Source: Aquimarina mytili | Lineage (GTDB): Bacteria; Bacteroidota; Bacteroidia; Flavobacteriales; Flavobacteriaceae | Length of the DNA stretch: 64,000 nucleotides | Assembly: GCF_016735115.1 (NCBI RefSeq) | Contig: NZ_JAERQJ010000008.1 | Location: forward strand, 124,001 to 188,000 | Direction: 5' to 3' | In this document: positions 45,729-55,317 of the stretch, one piece after another | Layout: the number at the start of each line of letters is the position of its first letter | Numbering within the stretch: position 1 is the first letter of the stretch | Position numbers and translations under genes: made by a program | The notes under the pieces: generated by a model | Told to the model about the DNA's origin: nothing | Databases searched by the model: none | Seen by the model: only the letters and a program-made list of their open reading frames with translations

Positions 45729-46238
45729 TTATTTTCTTTTGTATAGAGGAACAGAAGAGCATGCCTCACCATACATTATACTTTTTGCTACTGGCTGTAA
45801 TTTCTGAAGCAACGAAATGTAGGCTCCTTCTGGAACAGGCTTATTAGAACAACCTTTTATGATAAGTAGTTTATCCTGATACACAGAAACATCAAGATCA
45901 TTTATAATTTCATTGTAGATAATCGTTTCTAGAGTATCCAAAGTACCTACGACTACTTTTTTGGCAAATGAAGCCACAGAACTGGTTAATAAAAGATACG
46001 CCCAACCTGGTATTATCGCATCTGTAGAACAGGTTAATGCAATATATTTATCCTTATATTGACTCCAATCATGATCTACTACGTGTTTTCTAAAGTCTTT
46101 TTCGCGCAACAATAACCCTTCAAAAAGCCAGTTTTTTATATCAAAGAGAATACGATCACCTTCAGGGTAGTACTCTTCTAAATCAAAAGTAATCAGGTTT
46201 TTATTATTCGCAACTCTATTTACAATTTCATCGGCCAT
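45729..46238 (-). CDS. DUF2480 protein
   Basis: A 169-residue soluble protein starting MADEIVNRVANNKNLITFDLEEYYPEG, here shortened to its key features: DFRKHVVDHDW near 50, PGWAYLLL near 85 and SSVPLYKRK at the end, the DUF2480 pattern. It is found with SUF genes in Bacteroidetes; role in Fe-S biology is by association. Last gene of the sufE-DUF59-thioesterase unit; its ATG overlaps the preceding stop. Confidence 0.8.
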   Translation of the reverse strand: MADEIVNRVANNKNLITFDLEEYYPEGDRILFDIKNWLFEGLLLREKDFRKHVVDHDWSQYKDKYIALTCSTDAIIPGWAYLLLTSSVASFAKKVVVGTLDTLETIIYNEIINDLDVSVYQDKLLIIKGCSNKPVPEGAYISLLQKLQPVAKSIMYGEACSSVPLYKRK

Positions 46239-46675
46239 TATCGGTATCCTATTTTTTCTGATAATTCAATTTTACTTTTTGCAAAGTTTCCTGTTCCAAA
46301 CGCTATTTCTTTACCATTTTCATTATACAAAGTAGATTCTGCTACAAAAAGATTTCTAGATTTAAATTTTACTTTGCCAATGGCCGTAATCAAACCTGTA
46401 TTAGCAGGTCTTGTTATATTGATATTAAATGATGTTGTAAGCACAAAAGCATCTTTAACAATAGAGTTTACAGCAAAAAACGCAGCATCATCTAATAGCT
46501 TAAAATATACAGACCCGTGATTAGCGCCTAAAGCGTGAAAATATTTTTCTGATATTTCTAGCCCTATATTGGCCATTCCTTCAGAAATATCTACCGTGGT
46601 TGTATCAAATATCTTGGTATTGATATTTGCCTGCAAGTACATTTTTTCTAATTTACTATAATGCTCTTTATCCAT
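46238..46675 (-). CDS. PaaI-like hotdog thioesterase
   Basis: A 145-residue protein with a hotdog-fold pattern: NHGSVYFKLLDDAAFFAVNS (the HG-x-x-x-x-x-DDAA helix) and the C-terminal ARPANTGLITAIGK, NENGKEIAFGTGNF strands. It would hydrolyse an acyl-CoA thioester. The placement within a Fe-S assembly operon is curious but recurrent in flavobacteria. Overlaps DUF2480 by one base. Confidence 0.8.
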   Translation of the reverse strand: MDKEHYSKLEKMYLQANINTKIFDTTTVDISEGMANIGLEISEKYFHALGANHGSVYFKLLDDAAFFAVNSIVKDAFVLTTSFNINITRPANTGLITAIGKVKFKSRNLFVAESTLYNENGKEIAFGTGNFAKSKIELSEKIGYR

Positions 46676-46695
46676 CTCTGTATAATGAATTTAAA

Positions 46696-47022
46696 TTAGA
46701 GCATTCCCAGTTCTAATTTTGCTTCTTCACTCATTAAATCCTGAGACCAAGGTGGATCAAAAGTAAGTTCCATTTCAACATCATTTACCGCATCCAGAGA
46801 TTTCACTTTTTCTCTAATCTCTTCTGGTAATGATTCTGCTACAGGGCAGTTTGGCGATGTAAGTGTCATTAGAATTTTTACATCAAAATCTTCATTGACA
46901 AAAACATCATAAATTAATCCTAACTCGTATATATCTACAGGGATTTCAGGATCATAAATAGTTTTAAGAACTCTTACAATCTTTTCTCCCAGTTCGTTTG
47001 TATCTATAGCTATTTCGCTCAT
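46696..47022 (-). CDS. MIP18/DUF59-family Fe-S assembly protein (SufT-like)
   Basis: A 108-residue protein. The DUF59 pattern VLKTIYDPEIPVDIYELGLI and MTLTSPNCPVAESLPEEI with the conserved Cys, then ELTFDPPWSQDLMS. Members help mature Fe-S proteins. Between sufE and the thioesterase gene, one operon. Confidence 0.88.
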   Translation of the reverse strand: MSEIAIDTNELGEKIVRVLKTIYDPEIPVDIYELGLIYDVFVNEDFDVKILMTLTSPNCPVAESLPEEIREKVKSLDAVNDVEMELTFDPPWSQDLMSEEAKLELGML

Positions 47023-47069
47023 ATTCGTTTTTTTAGTCGACTTTAATAGGCTCAGCCTAACAACAATAA

Positions 47070-47492
47070 TTAATTTAACTGTGTTTGGTAGGCAATCGCA
47101 TACATTTTTAATTGCTTAATCATGCTAACCAAACCATTGGCTCGTGTAGGAGACAAGTGTTCTTTTAATCCAATTTCATCAATAAAGCTTGTATCGGCAT
47201 CAATAATATCTTTTGGGTGTTGCCCAGAAAAAGCTCGTATTAATATGGCTATAATACCTTTGGTTATAATTGCATCGCTATCTGCAGTGAATTCAATTTT
47301 ATCGTCATTCATTTCTGCATGCACCCATACCTTACTTTGACAACCCTTAATAATATTATTGTCGGTTTTATATTTTTCTTCTATAAGAGGAAGTGATTTA
47401 CCTAACTCGATCATATATTCGTATCTCTGCATCCAATCGTCAAACATACTAAACTCATCAACAATCTCTTCCTGAATTTCTTGTATAGTCAT
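47070..47492 (-). CDS. sufE: Cysteine desulfuration protein SufE
   Basis: A 140-residue protein. The acceptor Cys lies in IIKGCQSKVWVHAEM; W-x-x-RYEYMIELG and a C-terminal RANGLVSMIKQLKMYA fit SufE. It takes persulfide sulfur from SufS. First gene of the sufE-DUF59-thioesterase-DUF2480 run. Confidence 0.93.
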   Translation of the reverse strand: MTIQEIQEEIVDEFSMFDDWMQRYEYMIELGKSLPLIEEKYKTDNNIIKGCQSKVWVHAEMNDDKIEFTADSDAIITKGIIAILIRAFSGQHPKDIIDADTSFIDEIGLKEHLSPTRANGLVSMIKQLKMYAIAYQTQLN

Positions 47493-47532
47493 TACCTACA
47501 AATTTTGGACAAAAATACAACAAGAATAATTG

Positions 47533-48246
47533 CTATTCAATACTTTCTGACAATGATAGTATAGTCTTAACCAATTGTTCTATTTCTTTAGGAGGATTAC
47601 CATGATCAAAACTCGCAGAAGTATATGTTTTATTTTTTGAAATAATTTTTAATTGAGCATGGGCAGCACCATCAAAAAGCCGTTTGCCACTAGGGGCCTT
47701 TAGTTGGCTAATTTTTTCTAGGGCTATTGCTTCTGTAAGAGTAATAATAGTTTCCCAATCTTTTTTTGAGCACTTTCTTGAATCAATGTTTTTAAGATTT
47801 CGATCTGTAGTCTTTTCAATAGTATCTTTATTAATGTTTATTTGAAAGAAGGTAGCCCTGGTGAGCGCTTGATATTCTACAGTTATTAGACTATTTTCTT
47901 GAGATTCATAGTCATTAATTGTCACATTTTGACCTATTGATTTTTCTTTTTCTTTAGAAATAACTTTAATTAAAGAATATTTTAATGAAGAGCCATCTTC
48001 TGTCGGGTTTTCAATTTGGCTTACCATTACTTCCAATTCATACGTATGCCCTTCTTCATAATCAAATCCTTCGATAGTATCATAAAAATATAACCAGTCA
48101 TTACTTATGTTTTCTTTATACAACATACATTTTTGAGGAGCCATCCCCTCACAATCTACAAGGTGGCTAGCAATGAAGATCCTTTTTGTTTCTTGACAAG
48201 AAGCAAAAAAAACAACCATACTCAATATTAAAATAAGTTTGTTCAT
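47533..48246 (-). CDS. DUF4377 lipoprotein
   Basis: A 237-residue protein with lipobox FFAS-C. The N-terminal DUF4377 block is visible (VDCEGMAPQKCMLYKE with a Cys pair, then FYDTIEGFDYEEGHTYEL), followed by a ~120-residue C-terminal part with KSIGQNVTINDY and HAQLKIISKNKTYTSASFDH of heat-shock-HslJ/DUF4377-like flavour. Function unknown. It interrupts the suf genes between the M43 protease and sufE. Confidence 0.75.
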   Translation of the reverse strand: MNKLILILSMVVFFASCQETKRIFIASHLVDCEGMAPQKCMLYKENISNDWLYFYDTIEGFDYEEGHTYELEVMVSQIENPTEDGSSLKYSLIKVISKEKEKSIGQNVTINDYESQENSLITVEYQALTRATFFQININKDTIEKTTDRNLKNIDSRKCSKKDWETIITLTEAIALEKISQLKAPSGKRLFDGAAHAQLKIISKNKTYTSASFDHGNPPKEIEQLVKTILSLSESIE

Positions 48247-48283
48247 ATTGATGTTACCTCGTTAAAATTATAGTATAAAGATA

Positions 48284-49291
48284 CTATTGAACAGCTGCTT
48301 TCGGAAAACTTTCTCTTGGCCCTCCACTGGCAAAGACGGCTCTCATTCTATCTTTTTGGCCTTGTGTAAACATATACATACATGCATCATCGGTATAATC
48401 CATATAATTCATTGTAATATCATTAGAGTTGCAACGTACTGTTGGATATGTTGGACAGCCAAAATTAGGAGCATCTGATACTGGAGTATCATCAACAAAA
48501 TCATCTAAAGAGCAGTCACCATCTCCCCAAATATGTCTCAAATTAAGCCAATGCCCTACTTCATGTGTTGTGGTTCTACCTCGGTTAAAAGGTGCAGAAA
48601 CCGATCCCTCGGTTCCAAAAAACTGTGGTGAGATCACTATTCCATCTGTTGCCGTATTATCCCCAGGAAATTGTGCATATCCTAAAACTCCTCCTCCGAT
48701 ATTACACACCCAAATATTTAAATGTGTTGAAGAATCAATTGCATTAGAGCCACCATTTGAGGAAAATTTCATTTGATCGTTTGTTCCCCATTCGGATCGG
48801 GTAGATGAAACTCTTATAATGGTATCTAATTCAAAATGAACCCTAATGTTGGCAGATAAATTGGAGAACTCTTCTGGAACTTGGCCAATATCTGTATTCG
48901 TTTTTGTAAAATCCTCGTTTAAAACTTTAATCTGCGAGACAATTTGTGGATTACAAATATTTTCTTCGCTTTTGCTATAAATTACATGCACCACTGTTGG
49001 GATGGTAATGACATCCAAATCATTGGCTTTCCCACTTTTTCTAAGTGCAATAAAAGCTTCACATTGTTTTTCTATAGATTCCATTCTGGATTTTAGATTT
49101 GGGCTTTTAGCAATATGTTGTTCTAAAACCTCCATAGTACTACACCTTTTTGTAGCATCACCATCTGACGATTTATATATGGTTTTAGCTTTTTCCACAT
49201 CCATGCATTCTGGATTGTTTGTTTGCTGCGTCGGACAACCTACTAAGAAAAATAACAAAAGGATTACACCAGGAATTACGAGCTTTTTCAT
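48284..49291 (-). CDS. M43 (pappalysin/cytophagalysin) zinc metalloprotease lipoprotein
   Basis: A 335-residue protein from ATG 49291, which gives a lipobox (FFLVG-C); the frame also opens at 49336. The zinc site is HEVGHWLNLRHIWGD, with Met-turn MNYMDYTDDACM. A secreted or surface protease; no T9SS tail is visible, consistent with lipid anchoring. It sits 37 bases upstream of the DUF4377 lipoprotein gene on the same strand, a possible two-gene surface unit. Confidence 0.9.
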   Translation of the reverse strand: MKKLVIPGVILLLFFLVGCPTQQTNNPECMDVEKAKTIYKSSDGDATKRCSTMEVLEQHIAKSPNLKSRMESIEKQCEAFIALRKSGKANDLDVITIPTVVHVIYSKSEENICNPQIVSQIKVLNEDFTKTNTDIGQVPEEFSNLSANIRVHFELDTIIRVSSTRSEWGTNDQMKFSSNGGSNAIDSSTHLNIWVCNIGGGVLGYAQFPGDNTATDGIVISPQFFGTEGSVSAPFNRGRTTTHEVGHWLNLRHIWGDGDCSLDDFVDDTPVSDAPNFGCPTYPTVRCNSNDITMNYMDYTDDACMYMFTQGQKDRMRAVFASGGPRESFPKAAVQ

Positions 49292-49441
49292 TTTTAAGAG
49301 TATTAAATATGTGCCAAAAAAGAAGGTTTTTTTCATCGTTCCATGAAACGAACACTAAAATTTAACAGTTTGATTAACAAACAATTAACACGGTTTTTTA
49401 TACTCTAATTTAGTGATTTCTCTACTCATATCAAATAAAAA

Positions 49442-49462
49442 GAGGGAGTATAAAACTCCCTC
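49442..49462 (-). terminator. Terminator of the T9SS hydrolase gene (- strand)
   Basis: GAGGGAGT-loop-ACTCCCTC with TTTTTATTTG following on the - strand. Confidence 0.8.
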
Positions 49463-49503
49463 AGCTTAAATAACAATTATACAAACACAACTAGTAAATA
49501 CTA

Positions 49504-50646
49504 CTATTTTTGGATCATTACTTTTTTGGTCACTGTAGTTCCTTCTGCATATACTTTTGCAAAATAGTGACCTGGTCGCAAATCAGAAACATTAATCTGA
49601 TTGGTGGTTGAGCTTCTAATAAGTTGACCATTCTGACTATAAAACTCTATCTTATCCAGAGCAAGATTATCTAATTTAATATTTAGAACTTTGTTGGCAG
49701 GATTAGGAAAAGTTTTAACTTCAATTTCTGCCGGTTCATAGGTTACTAATGGGTTATCACAAGTATTTTCTGAAGTGATATCTCCAGAGGTTGCTATATC
49801 TAATAAGAAGGTTTGTTGTGCATCAAGGTTCCCTTTTAATTTATAATCAAACCATGAGTTTAAGAATTGAAATGTGATGGCTTGTTGCTGACTTCTTGTA
49901 ATTTGAATGTTCCCCGAAGAACTATTTTCTCCAAAATCGCAAAAGAAATTACTGTTAGCATAATAACAATGTGCGCCTCCTGTAATATTGATAAAATATT
50001 TACAATCAGAACCTAAGTTGTTATAAATAGGAATATGATGCTCGTCTGGAGGAGTTACCCCATCCGCACTTCCTGAAAATACAATTGCATCTTCTGAAAC
50101 CATAGATGCCGGAGTTAACGTGTCAAACCGTAATAAGGCTGGTGCAAAAGTTACTAGTGTTTCTACCTCAACCATAGAGGCCGCCACTGTAGCGGCTCCA
50201 CCTCCCATAGAATGACCGATTAAGGCTGTTTTATCGTCTACAATACCAAAAAGAACAGAACTCTGGTTATTGTTTTCGGCCTGAATGGCCCCGACCATAA
50301 ATGCGAGATCTTTAGAATACGCCTCATGATTGGCAAAAAAGGACCCTTCTGTGTTTACAAAAACAACAATATACCCCCTGGATACAAGAGTATTATAAAA
50401 ATTTTGATAGGCATCAGAGCCCATTACAAAACCATGACCAAGTACAACTACAGGAAAAGATTCTTGGGCTACATTAGTTTGATTTTGTCTAGTAATGTTA
50501 GGATAATAAATCCTGGCATTGACTCTTCGATTACGTCTATCTGCATCTCTGAAGGTTTTAGAGCTTGATCTTACATCGTAGTCCTGAGCGATACCGCTGC
50601 AAACTAGAAAAAAAACTGACAGAATACTTAACAGTACTGTTTTCAT
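49504..50646 (-). CDS. Secreted alpha/beta hydrolase with T9SS type A sorting domain (PETase/cutinase-like)
   Basis: A 380-residue protein from ATG 50646 (MKTVLLSILSVFFLVCSGIA, a Sec signal); the longer frame from 50754 adds a non-signal-like extension. Nucleophile Ser146 in GHSMGGGAA, acid Asp195 in SGSADGVTPP and His226 in GGAHCYY. The GxSMGGG elbow is shared by cutinase-like polyester hydrolases and dienelactone-hydrolase relatives. Nearby cysteines at about 215, 227 and 236 could form a disulfide. The C-terminal ~75 residues (TFPNPANKVLNIKL ... GHYFAKVY ... KKVMIQK) are a type IX secretion sorting domain, so the enzyme is exported to the surface or medium. Confidence 0.87.
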   Translation of the reverse strand: MKTVLLSILSVFFLVCSGIAQDYDVRSSSKTFRDADRRNRRVNARIYYPNITRQNQTNVAQESFPVVVLGHGFVMGSDAYQNFYNTLVSRGYIVVFVNTEGSFFANHEAYSKDLAFMVGAIQAENNNQSSVLFGIVDDKTALIGHSMGGGAATVAASMVEVETLVTFAPALLRFDTLTPASMVSEDAIVFSGSADGVTPPDEHHIPIYNNLGSDCKYFINITGGAHCYYANSNFFCDFGENSSSGNIQITRSQQQAITFQFLNSWFDYKLKGNLDAQQTFLLDIATSGDITSENTCDNPLVTYEPAEIEVKTFPNPANKVLNIKLDNLALDKIEFYSQNGQLIRSSTTNQINVSDLRPGHYFAKVYAEGTTVTKKVMIQK

Positions 50647-50998
50647 AATATATTTATTTTTGGTTAAATTGAATCTGTTAAAGTTATTTTGAAAAAAGCT
50701 TTTTTGCAAGAATAATCTAATTTTTTTTAACATTTTACCTAAGATATTAGTCATAAATGACTTAAAATGTCAGGTTTTTAAGGCTCTGACAACTAGTTGT
50801 TTATTGAAAAATATTTTGGTGAACCACTTTTTTTCATAATAGTATAAGAGAAACAATGCAAAAACACATGGTATTTGTATTACTCTAAAAAACTCTTGAA
50901 AAATTTATAAAAAAAAGACCCTAATTTGTATTAGAGTCTTCAATATTTCTACGCATACCTAGAAGTATACTTCTTGTATAAGAATTATAAAAATTAAC
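50647..50998. other. Intergenic region, terminator only
   Basis: No gene. It contains the upstream region of the T9SS hydrolase and, at the right, the sufS terminator. The stretch shows T-rich tracts but no promoter match that I would defend. Confidence 0.4.
50915..50940 (-). terminator. Terminator of sufS (- strand)
   Basis: Eleven-position arms (AAGACCCTAAT / ATTAGAGTCTT, one mismatch) around TTGT, with a T8 run on the - strand. Confidence 0.7.
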
Positions 50999-52213
50999 TT
51001 ACGATAACATCATTTTTGCTTTTTTAACAGCTTCTACCAAGGCATCGATTTCTTCTTTAGTATTATAAAATGAAAAAGAAGCCCGTATCGTTCCAGGTAT
51101 TTTATAAAAATCCATAATAGGTTGAGCACAATGATGTCCCGTGCGGACAGCAATACCTAACTTATCTACAATAGTTCCTACATCATAGGGGTGGATATTT
51201 TCTAAATTAAAGGAAATTACCGAAGTCTTGTTTTCAGAAGTTCCATAGATTTTTAATCCCTCTATTTCCAATAATTTTTTTGTTCCATATTCGAGAAGTT
51301 CATTTTCGTAAGAAGCAATAGTATCAAAACCAATGTTATTCATATACTCTAGAGCAGCACCAAATGCAATACCACCACAAATATTAGGCGTTCCTGCTTC
51401 AAACTTATGAGGGAGACCGGCATAGGTGGTTTTCTCAAAGGTAACCTGTTCGATCATTTCACCACCTCCTTGATAAGGAGGCAATTTATTGAGCCACTCC
51501 TCTTTTCCGTATAGCAGTCCTACACCCGTTGGTCCACAAAGTTTGTGCGCAGATGCTACATAAAAGTCAGCATCTAATGCCTGAACATCTGGTTTAATAT
51601 GCGGACAAGATTGAGCACCATCTATAAGCACTGCAGCACCTACTTTGTGCGCTTTTTCTATAATTTCTTCAATAGGGTTTATGGTACCCAAGGCATTAGA
51701 AATATGATTGGTAAAAACTAGTTTGGTTTTGTCACACAGTAAACTATCATAGACATCCATCAACAACTCTCCATCTTCATTCATTGGGATTACCTTAAGA
51801 ACTGCACCCGTGCGCTCACATAACATTTGCCAAGGTACTATATTGGAGTGATGCTCAAGTGCAGAAACAATAATCTCATCTCCTTTAGAAAGAAAATTAG
51901 TAAATCCTGTTGCTACTATATTAATGCTATGTGTTGTTCCCGAAGTAAGAATAATCTCATGAGCATGTTTCGCATTAAAATGTTGTTGTATTGTTTTACG
52001 AGCGACCTCATAAGCATCTGTAGCTTCTTGAGATAAGGTATGAACACCTCGATGAATATTGGCGTTATAATTACTATAATAATCCACTATGGTATCTATT
52101 ACAACTTGTGGAGTTTGGGATGTGGCGGCATTATCAAAATAGACCAAAGGTTTTCCATTTACTTTTCTTTTAAGGATTGGAAAATCTTCTCTGATTTTAT
52201 GTACATCAAGCAT
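50999..52213 (-). CDS. sufS: Cysteine desulfurase SufS
   Basis: A 404-residue protein from ATG 52213 (MLDVHKIREDF). PLP Lys in FYVASAHKLCGPTGVG, active-site Cys in VRTGHHCAQPIM (type II R-x-G-H-x-C). It supplies persulfide sulfur to SufE/SufBCD. It stands apart from sufABCD, about 3.1 kb away, separated by hydrolase genes including one on the opposite strand. Confidence 0.95.
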   Translation of the reverse strand: MLDVHKIREDFPILKRKVNGKPLVYFDNAATSQTPQVVIDTIVDYYSNYNANIHRGVHTLSQEATDAYEVARKTIQQHFNAKHAHEIILTSGTTHSINIVATGFTNFLSKGDEIIVSALEHHSNIVPWQMLCERTGAVLKVIPMNEDGELLMDVYDSLLCDKTKLVFTNHISNALGTINPIEEIIEKAHKVGAAVLIDGAQSCPHIKPDVQALDADFYVASAHKLCGPTGVGLLYGKEEWLNKLPPYQGGGEMIEQVTFEKTTYAGLPHKFEAGTPNICGGIAFGAALEYMNNIGFDTIASYENELLEYGTKKLLEIEGLKIYGTSENKTSVISFNLENIHPYDVGTIVDKLGIAVRTGHHCAQPIMDFYKIPGTIRASFSFYNTKEEIDALVEAVKKAKMMLS

Positions 52214-52291
52214 AGTAATTTCTTTCTGCAAAAGTACTAAGTATTTCTAATTAGGATTGTTTATTTTTAGAATGATTTAACCTTAACGGAA

Positions 52292-53644
52292 ATGATGCGA
52301 TTTAAAAAGATTTTTGGAATTACATTTTTAGTTTTAATCATAAGTATTTGTGGTATTGCAGGTCTTAACTATTCTAAGCTTACCATTTTAACGGGCTATT
52401 CTGCAAAACACATGAATTCTTCTGTTTTCATCGGAAATAGAAGCGTAGAATTTACCGACACCAAGGACAACAATTTTGCTCCGGTCAATCTAGCAGACGA
52501 TAAAGTAAACATGCAAGAAAAAACATCGGTTGCTTCTGTTTTTGGCCTTAAGGAAAGAAAAGCGGTGTATAGAGAAGGTCTAGGTAGCGTTCTAATCAAT
52601 GAAGATTTTGACCAAAGTCAACCTATAGTTATTCCCAACAGAATTAAAACAAAAACCGGCCTCCCTTATCCTTATGGAGAACTATCACAAAAAGATACCG
52701 TATTTAATACTATAGATTATGAGAAGATAAACACCACTGTAGCTTCAATATTTGATAGTAATAACGAAAATATAAAGAAAACAAGAGCGGTTATGGTGTT
52801 GTATAAAGACCAAATTATTGCCGAAAAATATGTAGATGGGTTAGATAAAAACTCCAAGTTACCCGGTTGGTCAATGACCAAAAGTGTATTAGCCACAGTG
52901 TATGGAGTGCTACAAAAGCAAGGCGCTATTAATATTAAAGATAAAGCCCCTGTGGCGGAATGGCAAAATGATGAAAGAAGAGACATCACAATTCATAATC
53001 TATTACAAATGAATTGTGGTTTAGAATGGGATGAAGATTATGGTTCTATTTCTGATGCTACAAAGATGTTGTATCTGGATAGTGATATGACTACTGCTCA
53101 AATTCATAAAAAGGCAATATACAAACCAAACGAGTATTGGTATTACTCATCGGGGGTTTCTAATTTGTTATCTGGAATTTTAAGAAACTATTTTTCTAGT
53201 TATCAAGAATATCTTGACTATCCCTATCGAGAACTTATCGACAAAATAGGAATGCATTCTATGCTAATAGAAACTGATATTGCCGGTAATTATGTAGGCT
53301 CTTCTTATGCCTGGGCAACAGTCCGGGATTGGGCTAAGTTTGGCCTTTTATATCTTCATAGGGGCAACTGGAACGGAACACAGATTTTTAACCCTGAATG
53401 GACAGACTATGTAACGACACCAAGTCCAACTTCTGAAGGTGATTATGGTGGTCATTTTTGGTTAAATGCAGGAGGCTTTTATCCTGATGCGCCTAGAGAT
53501 ATGTTCTCCGCAAATGGATATCAGGGCCAACGCGTATTTATTATCCCTTCAAAAAATTTGGTCATTGTGCGTTTTGGGTTGATCGGAGATGCAGGAGTAG
53601 ATTTTAACACCTTTTTAAAAGAGATGGTTAGCGCTGTAGAATAA
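52292..53644 (+). CDS. Beta-lactamase class C-like serine hydrolase
   Basis: A 450-residue protein with an N-terminal membrane helix (ITFLVLIISICGIAGLNY). Catalytic SxxK is Ser194-Met-Thr-Lys197 in GWSMTKSVLA; the Tyr of the YxN-like motif is Tyr285 in YYSSGVSN. C-terminal HFWLNAGGFYPDAPRDMFSANGYQGQ replaces the KTG box, as in 6-aminohexanoate hydrolase/esterase relatives. Most likely an esterase or amidase rather than a resistance enzyme. It is alone on the + strand within the suf region. Confidence 0.85.
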   Translation: MMRFKKIFGITFLVLIISICGIAGLNYSKLTILTGYSAKHMNSSVFIGNRSVEFTDTKDNNFAPVNLADDKVNMQEKTSVASVFGLKERKAVYREGLGSVLINEDFDQSQPIVIPNRIKTKTGLPYPYGELSQKDTVFNTIDYEKINTTVASIFDSNNENIKKTRAVMVLYKDQIIAEKYVDGLDKNSKLPGWSMTKSVLATVYGVLQKQGAINIKDKAPVAEWQNDERRDITIHNLLQMNCGLEWDEDYGSISDATKMLYLDSDMTTAQIHKKAIYKPNEYWYYSSGVSNLLSGILRNYFSSYQEYLDYPYRELIDKIGMHSMLIETDIAGNYVGSSYAWATVRDWAKFGLLYLHRGNWNGTQIFNPEWTDYVTTPSPTSEGDYGGHFWLNAGGFYPDAPRDMFSANGYQGQRVFIIPSKNLVIVRFGLIGDAGVDFNTFLKEMVSAVE

Positions 53645-53647
53645 AAT

Positions 53648-53673
53648 ATCTCATAGGATTGAACCTATGAGAT
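53648..53673. terminator. Stem-loop between convergent genes
   Basis: ATCTCATAGG-ATTGAA-CCTATGAGAT between the hydrolase and the YARHG gene. Confidence 0.7.
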
Positions 53674-53686
53674 CTAGGATGCTTGA

Positions 53687-54604
53687 CTACCTTCCAAAAT
53701 AATCGTAGTATCGTTCTGCGTGTTGCTCATAGCGTTTAATAAGATCAATATTTTTCTTTTCCAAATTGGTTAATTGACTTCTAATATCTGTGGACACAGG
53801 AATATACCAATCAATTTGAGTATCGAAAAAATATCGCATTTTTCTATTTTTAAAAGAATATCCATGCCTTGCATAAATAAGATTGCGAAGTACTTCTAAT
53901 TCTCCTTTATTAAGGTTTTCTATATCTTGATTGGTTAATGTTTGTGTAGAGGCATTAAGTTTTCTTATTAGATCATCATCAATTGCTTCCATTTTACTTC
54001 CTGTATCTCTTTCGTCTTGAGAATCATATAATGGAATATTACTATCATACTCGTAGTCATGCAGGTTTAAATTAGGGTCATACTTATATACTCTCAAATT
54101 AAGGTTATATTTTCTTTTTGGAACCGCCAAATTTTTATCATTAGCCAACCAAATCCCTTTGATTATTTTCTTTTTTGGATCAAATGTAAACTCAAAAACA
54201 CCATCATACTTATCATTTCCTGGTTCTGAAACAAAAGCTTGAAGAGTTTCTTTGTCAAATGTACCTTTGAATAGCCTTGAATTACCTGCTACAACGGAAT
54301 GCCCAAATAAAGAGTCATTTTTTATGGCATCAACAGAAATATTGATTTTATTATGATATGACCCTTTTTTCATATAAATATCATCAGAATCATAATCAGT
54401 GGCATTAAAACTGCCAACATAAAAACCTAACAAATTATCATTTGAGCTATTATTAGTGATATCCTTATCTACGACCTCACTTTCAGTTTTCTTATCAGAA
54501 GCCACATCTTTTTGTGGGTCTTCGGTTAAAACTTCTTGTTGCTTCGGTTCTTGTTTACACGAAAAAAGTAGCATAATTGATAAAAAGAGCGTTATTTTCT
54601 TCAT
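53687..54604 (-). CDS. YARHG-domain lipoprotein
   Basis: A 305-residue protein with lipobox LLFS-C. After an acidic linker comes a beta-rich domain, then a C-terminal YARHG domain (LRNLIYARHGYSFKNRKMRYFF and WYIPVSTDIRSQLTNLEKKN). YARHG is an extracellular domain of unknown role found in membrane-anchored proteins, possibly peptidoglycan-related. It follows the DUF2306 gene on the same strand by 22 bases. Confidence 0.85.
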   Translation of the reverse strand: MKKITLFLSIMLLFSCKQEPKQQEVLTEDPQKDVASDKKTESEVVDKDITNNSSNDNLLGFYVGSFNATDYDSDDIYMKKGSYHNKINISVDAIKNDSLFGHSVVAGNSRLFKGTFDKETLQAFVSEPGNDKYDGVFEFTFDPKKKIIKGIWLANDKNLAVPKRKYNLNLRVYKYDPNLNLHDYEYDSNIPLYDSQDERDTGSKMEAIDDDLIRKLNASTQTLTNQDIENLNKGELEVLRNLIYARHGYSFKNRKMRYFFDTQIDWYIPVSTDIRSQLTNLEKKNIDLIKRYEQHAERYYDYFGR

Positions 54605-54626
54605 TTTAATTGATTTTAGGTAAAGT

Positions 54627-55259
54627 CTAGGCTTTATTTTTTATATATTTTAAAATTATTATTTCGGCAATAATCAGATTTAATACCCATCCGAGCCAGG
54701 CTACAATTTGATACACATCCATCGGTCTTGGTTGAAAAACTAAGACAATTAAATATTTCCATAAGCGCAGTGTAATTGCAGATAATGTTAGCGCAAAACT
54801 TCTGATCATAAATATTTGATGTTTTTGATACTCTTTTTGTCTCAAAGCTAAAATTGCTTGTAAACTAAACCAAAACCAACCTACAGCTAATAAACAAAAG
54901 GCTAATTGAGACCAAAACCCGCCATTAGCATAATACCCGATAACCAATCCAGATGGTGCTGCAAATACTAAAATAGATACCAAATAAATCCAACCAGCAA
55001 TTCGATGTATTCTAGTGTATTTAGTTCTTATTGTTTTAGAAAATTGCGTAAACCCTGCAAAAAGCGAAAATACTGAAAAGATAACATGCGTATAAAATGC
55101 AATTCTATAGTGTGCAAAATGAATGTATTGTTGCTTAATTCTCAGAAACGCAACATCAAAATTAATCGGGAAATATTGTACTGTAATTCTGAACATTAAG
55201 ATGCAGAAAAATGCATAGATTAATAAAAGGAAATAATGATATGTATTCGTTTTCTGCAT
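54627..55259 (-). CDS. DUF2306 membrane protein
   Basis: A 210-residue protein from ATG 55259 (MQKTNTYHYF). About six helices with the DUF2306 signature: RIHRIAGWIYLVSI, APSGLVIGYYANGGFWSQ, and QKHQIFMIRSFALTLSA with the conserved His and Arg that could bind heme or cofactor. Function unknown. Confidence 0.82.
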   Translation of the reverse strand: MQKTNTYHYFLLLIYAFFCILMFRITVQYFPINFDVAFLRIKQQYIHFAHYRIAFYTHVIFSVFSLFAGFTQFSKTIRTKYTRIHRIAGWIYLVSILVFAAPSGLVIGYYANGGFWSQLAFCLLAVGWFWFSLQAILALRQKEYQKHQIFMIRSFALTLSAITLRLWKYLIVLVFQPRPMDVYQIVAWLGWVLNLIIAEIIILKYIKNKA

Positions 55260-55266
55260 AAAATAA

Positions 55267-55298
55267 AAAAACCTCAACAAATATATGAAGAGGTTTTT
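55267..55298 (-). terminator. Terminator ending the sufA-B-C-D operon (- strand)
   Basis: AAAAACCTC and GAGGTTTTT enclose 14 bases; on the - strand a T7 run follows. It separates sufD from DUF2306. Confidence 0.75.
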
Positions 55299-55317
55299 AT
55301 ACGATTAAAATTTATTT

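Noticed and set aside
52292..53644. Antibiotic-resistance beta-lactamase
   Set aside because: The SxxK and Tyr are present but the KTG box is missing and the length and context fit class C-like esterases.
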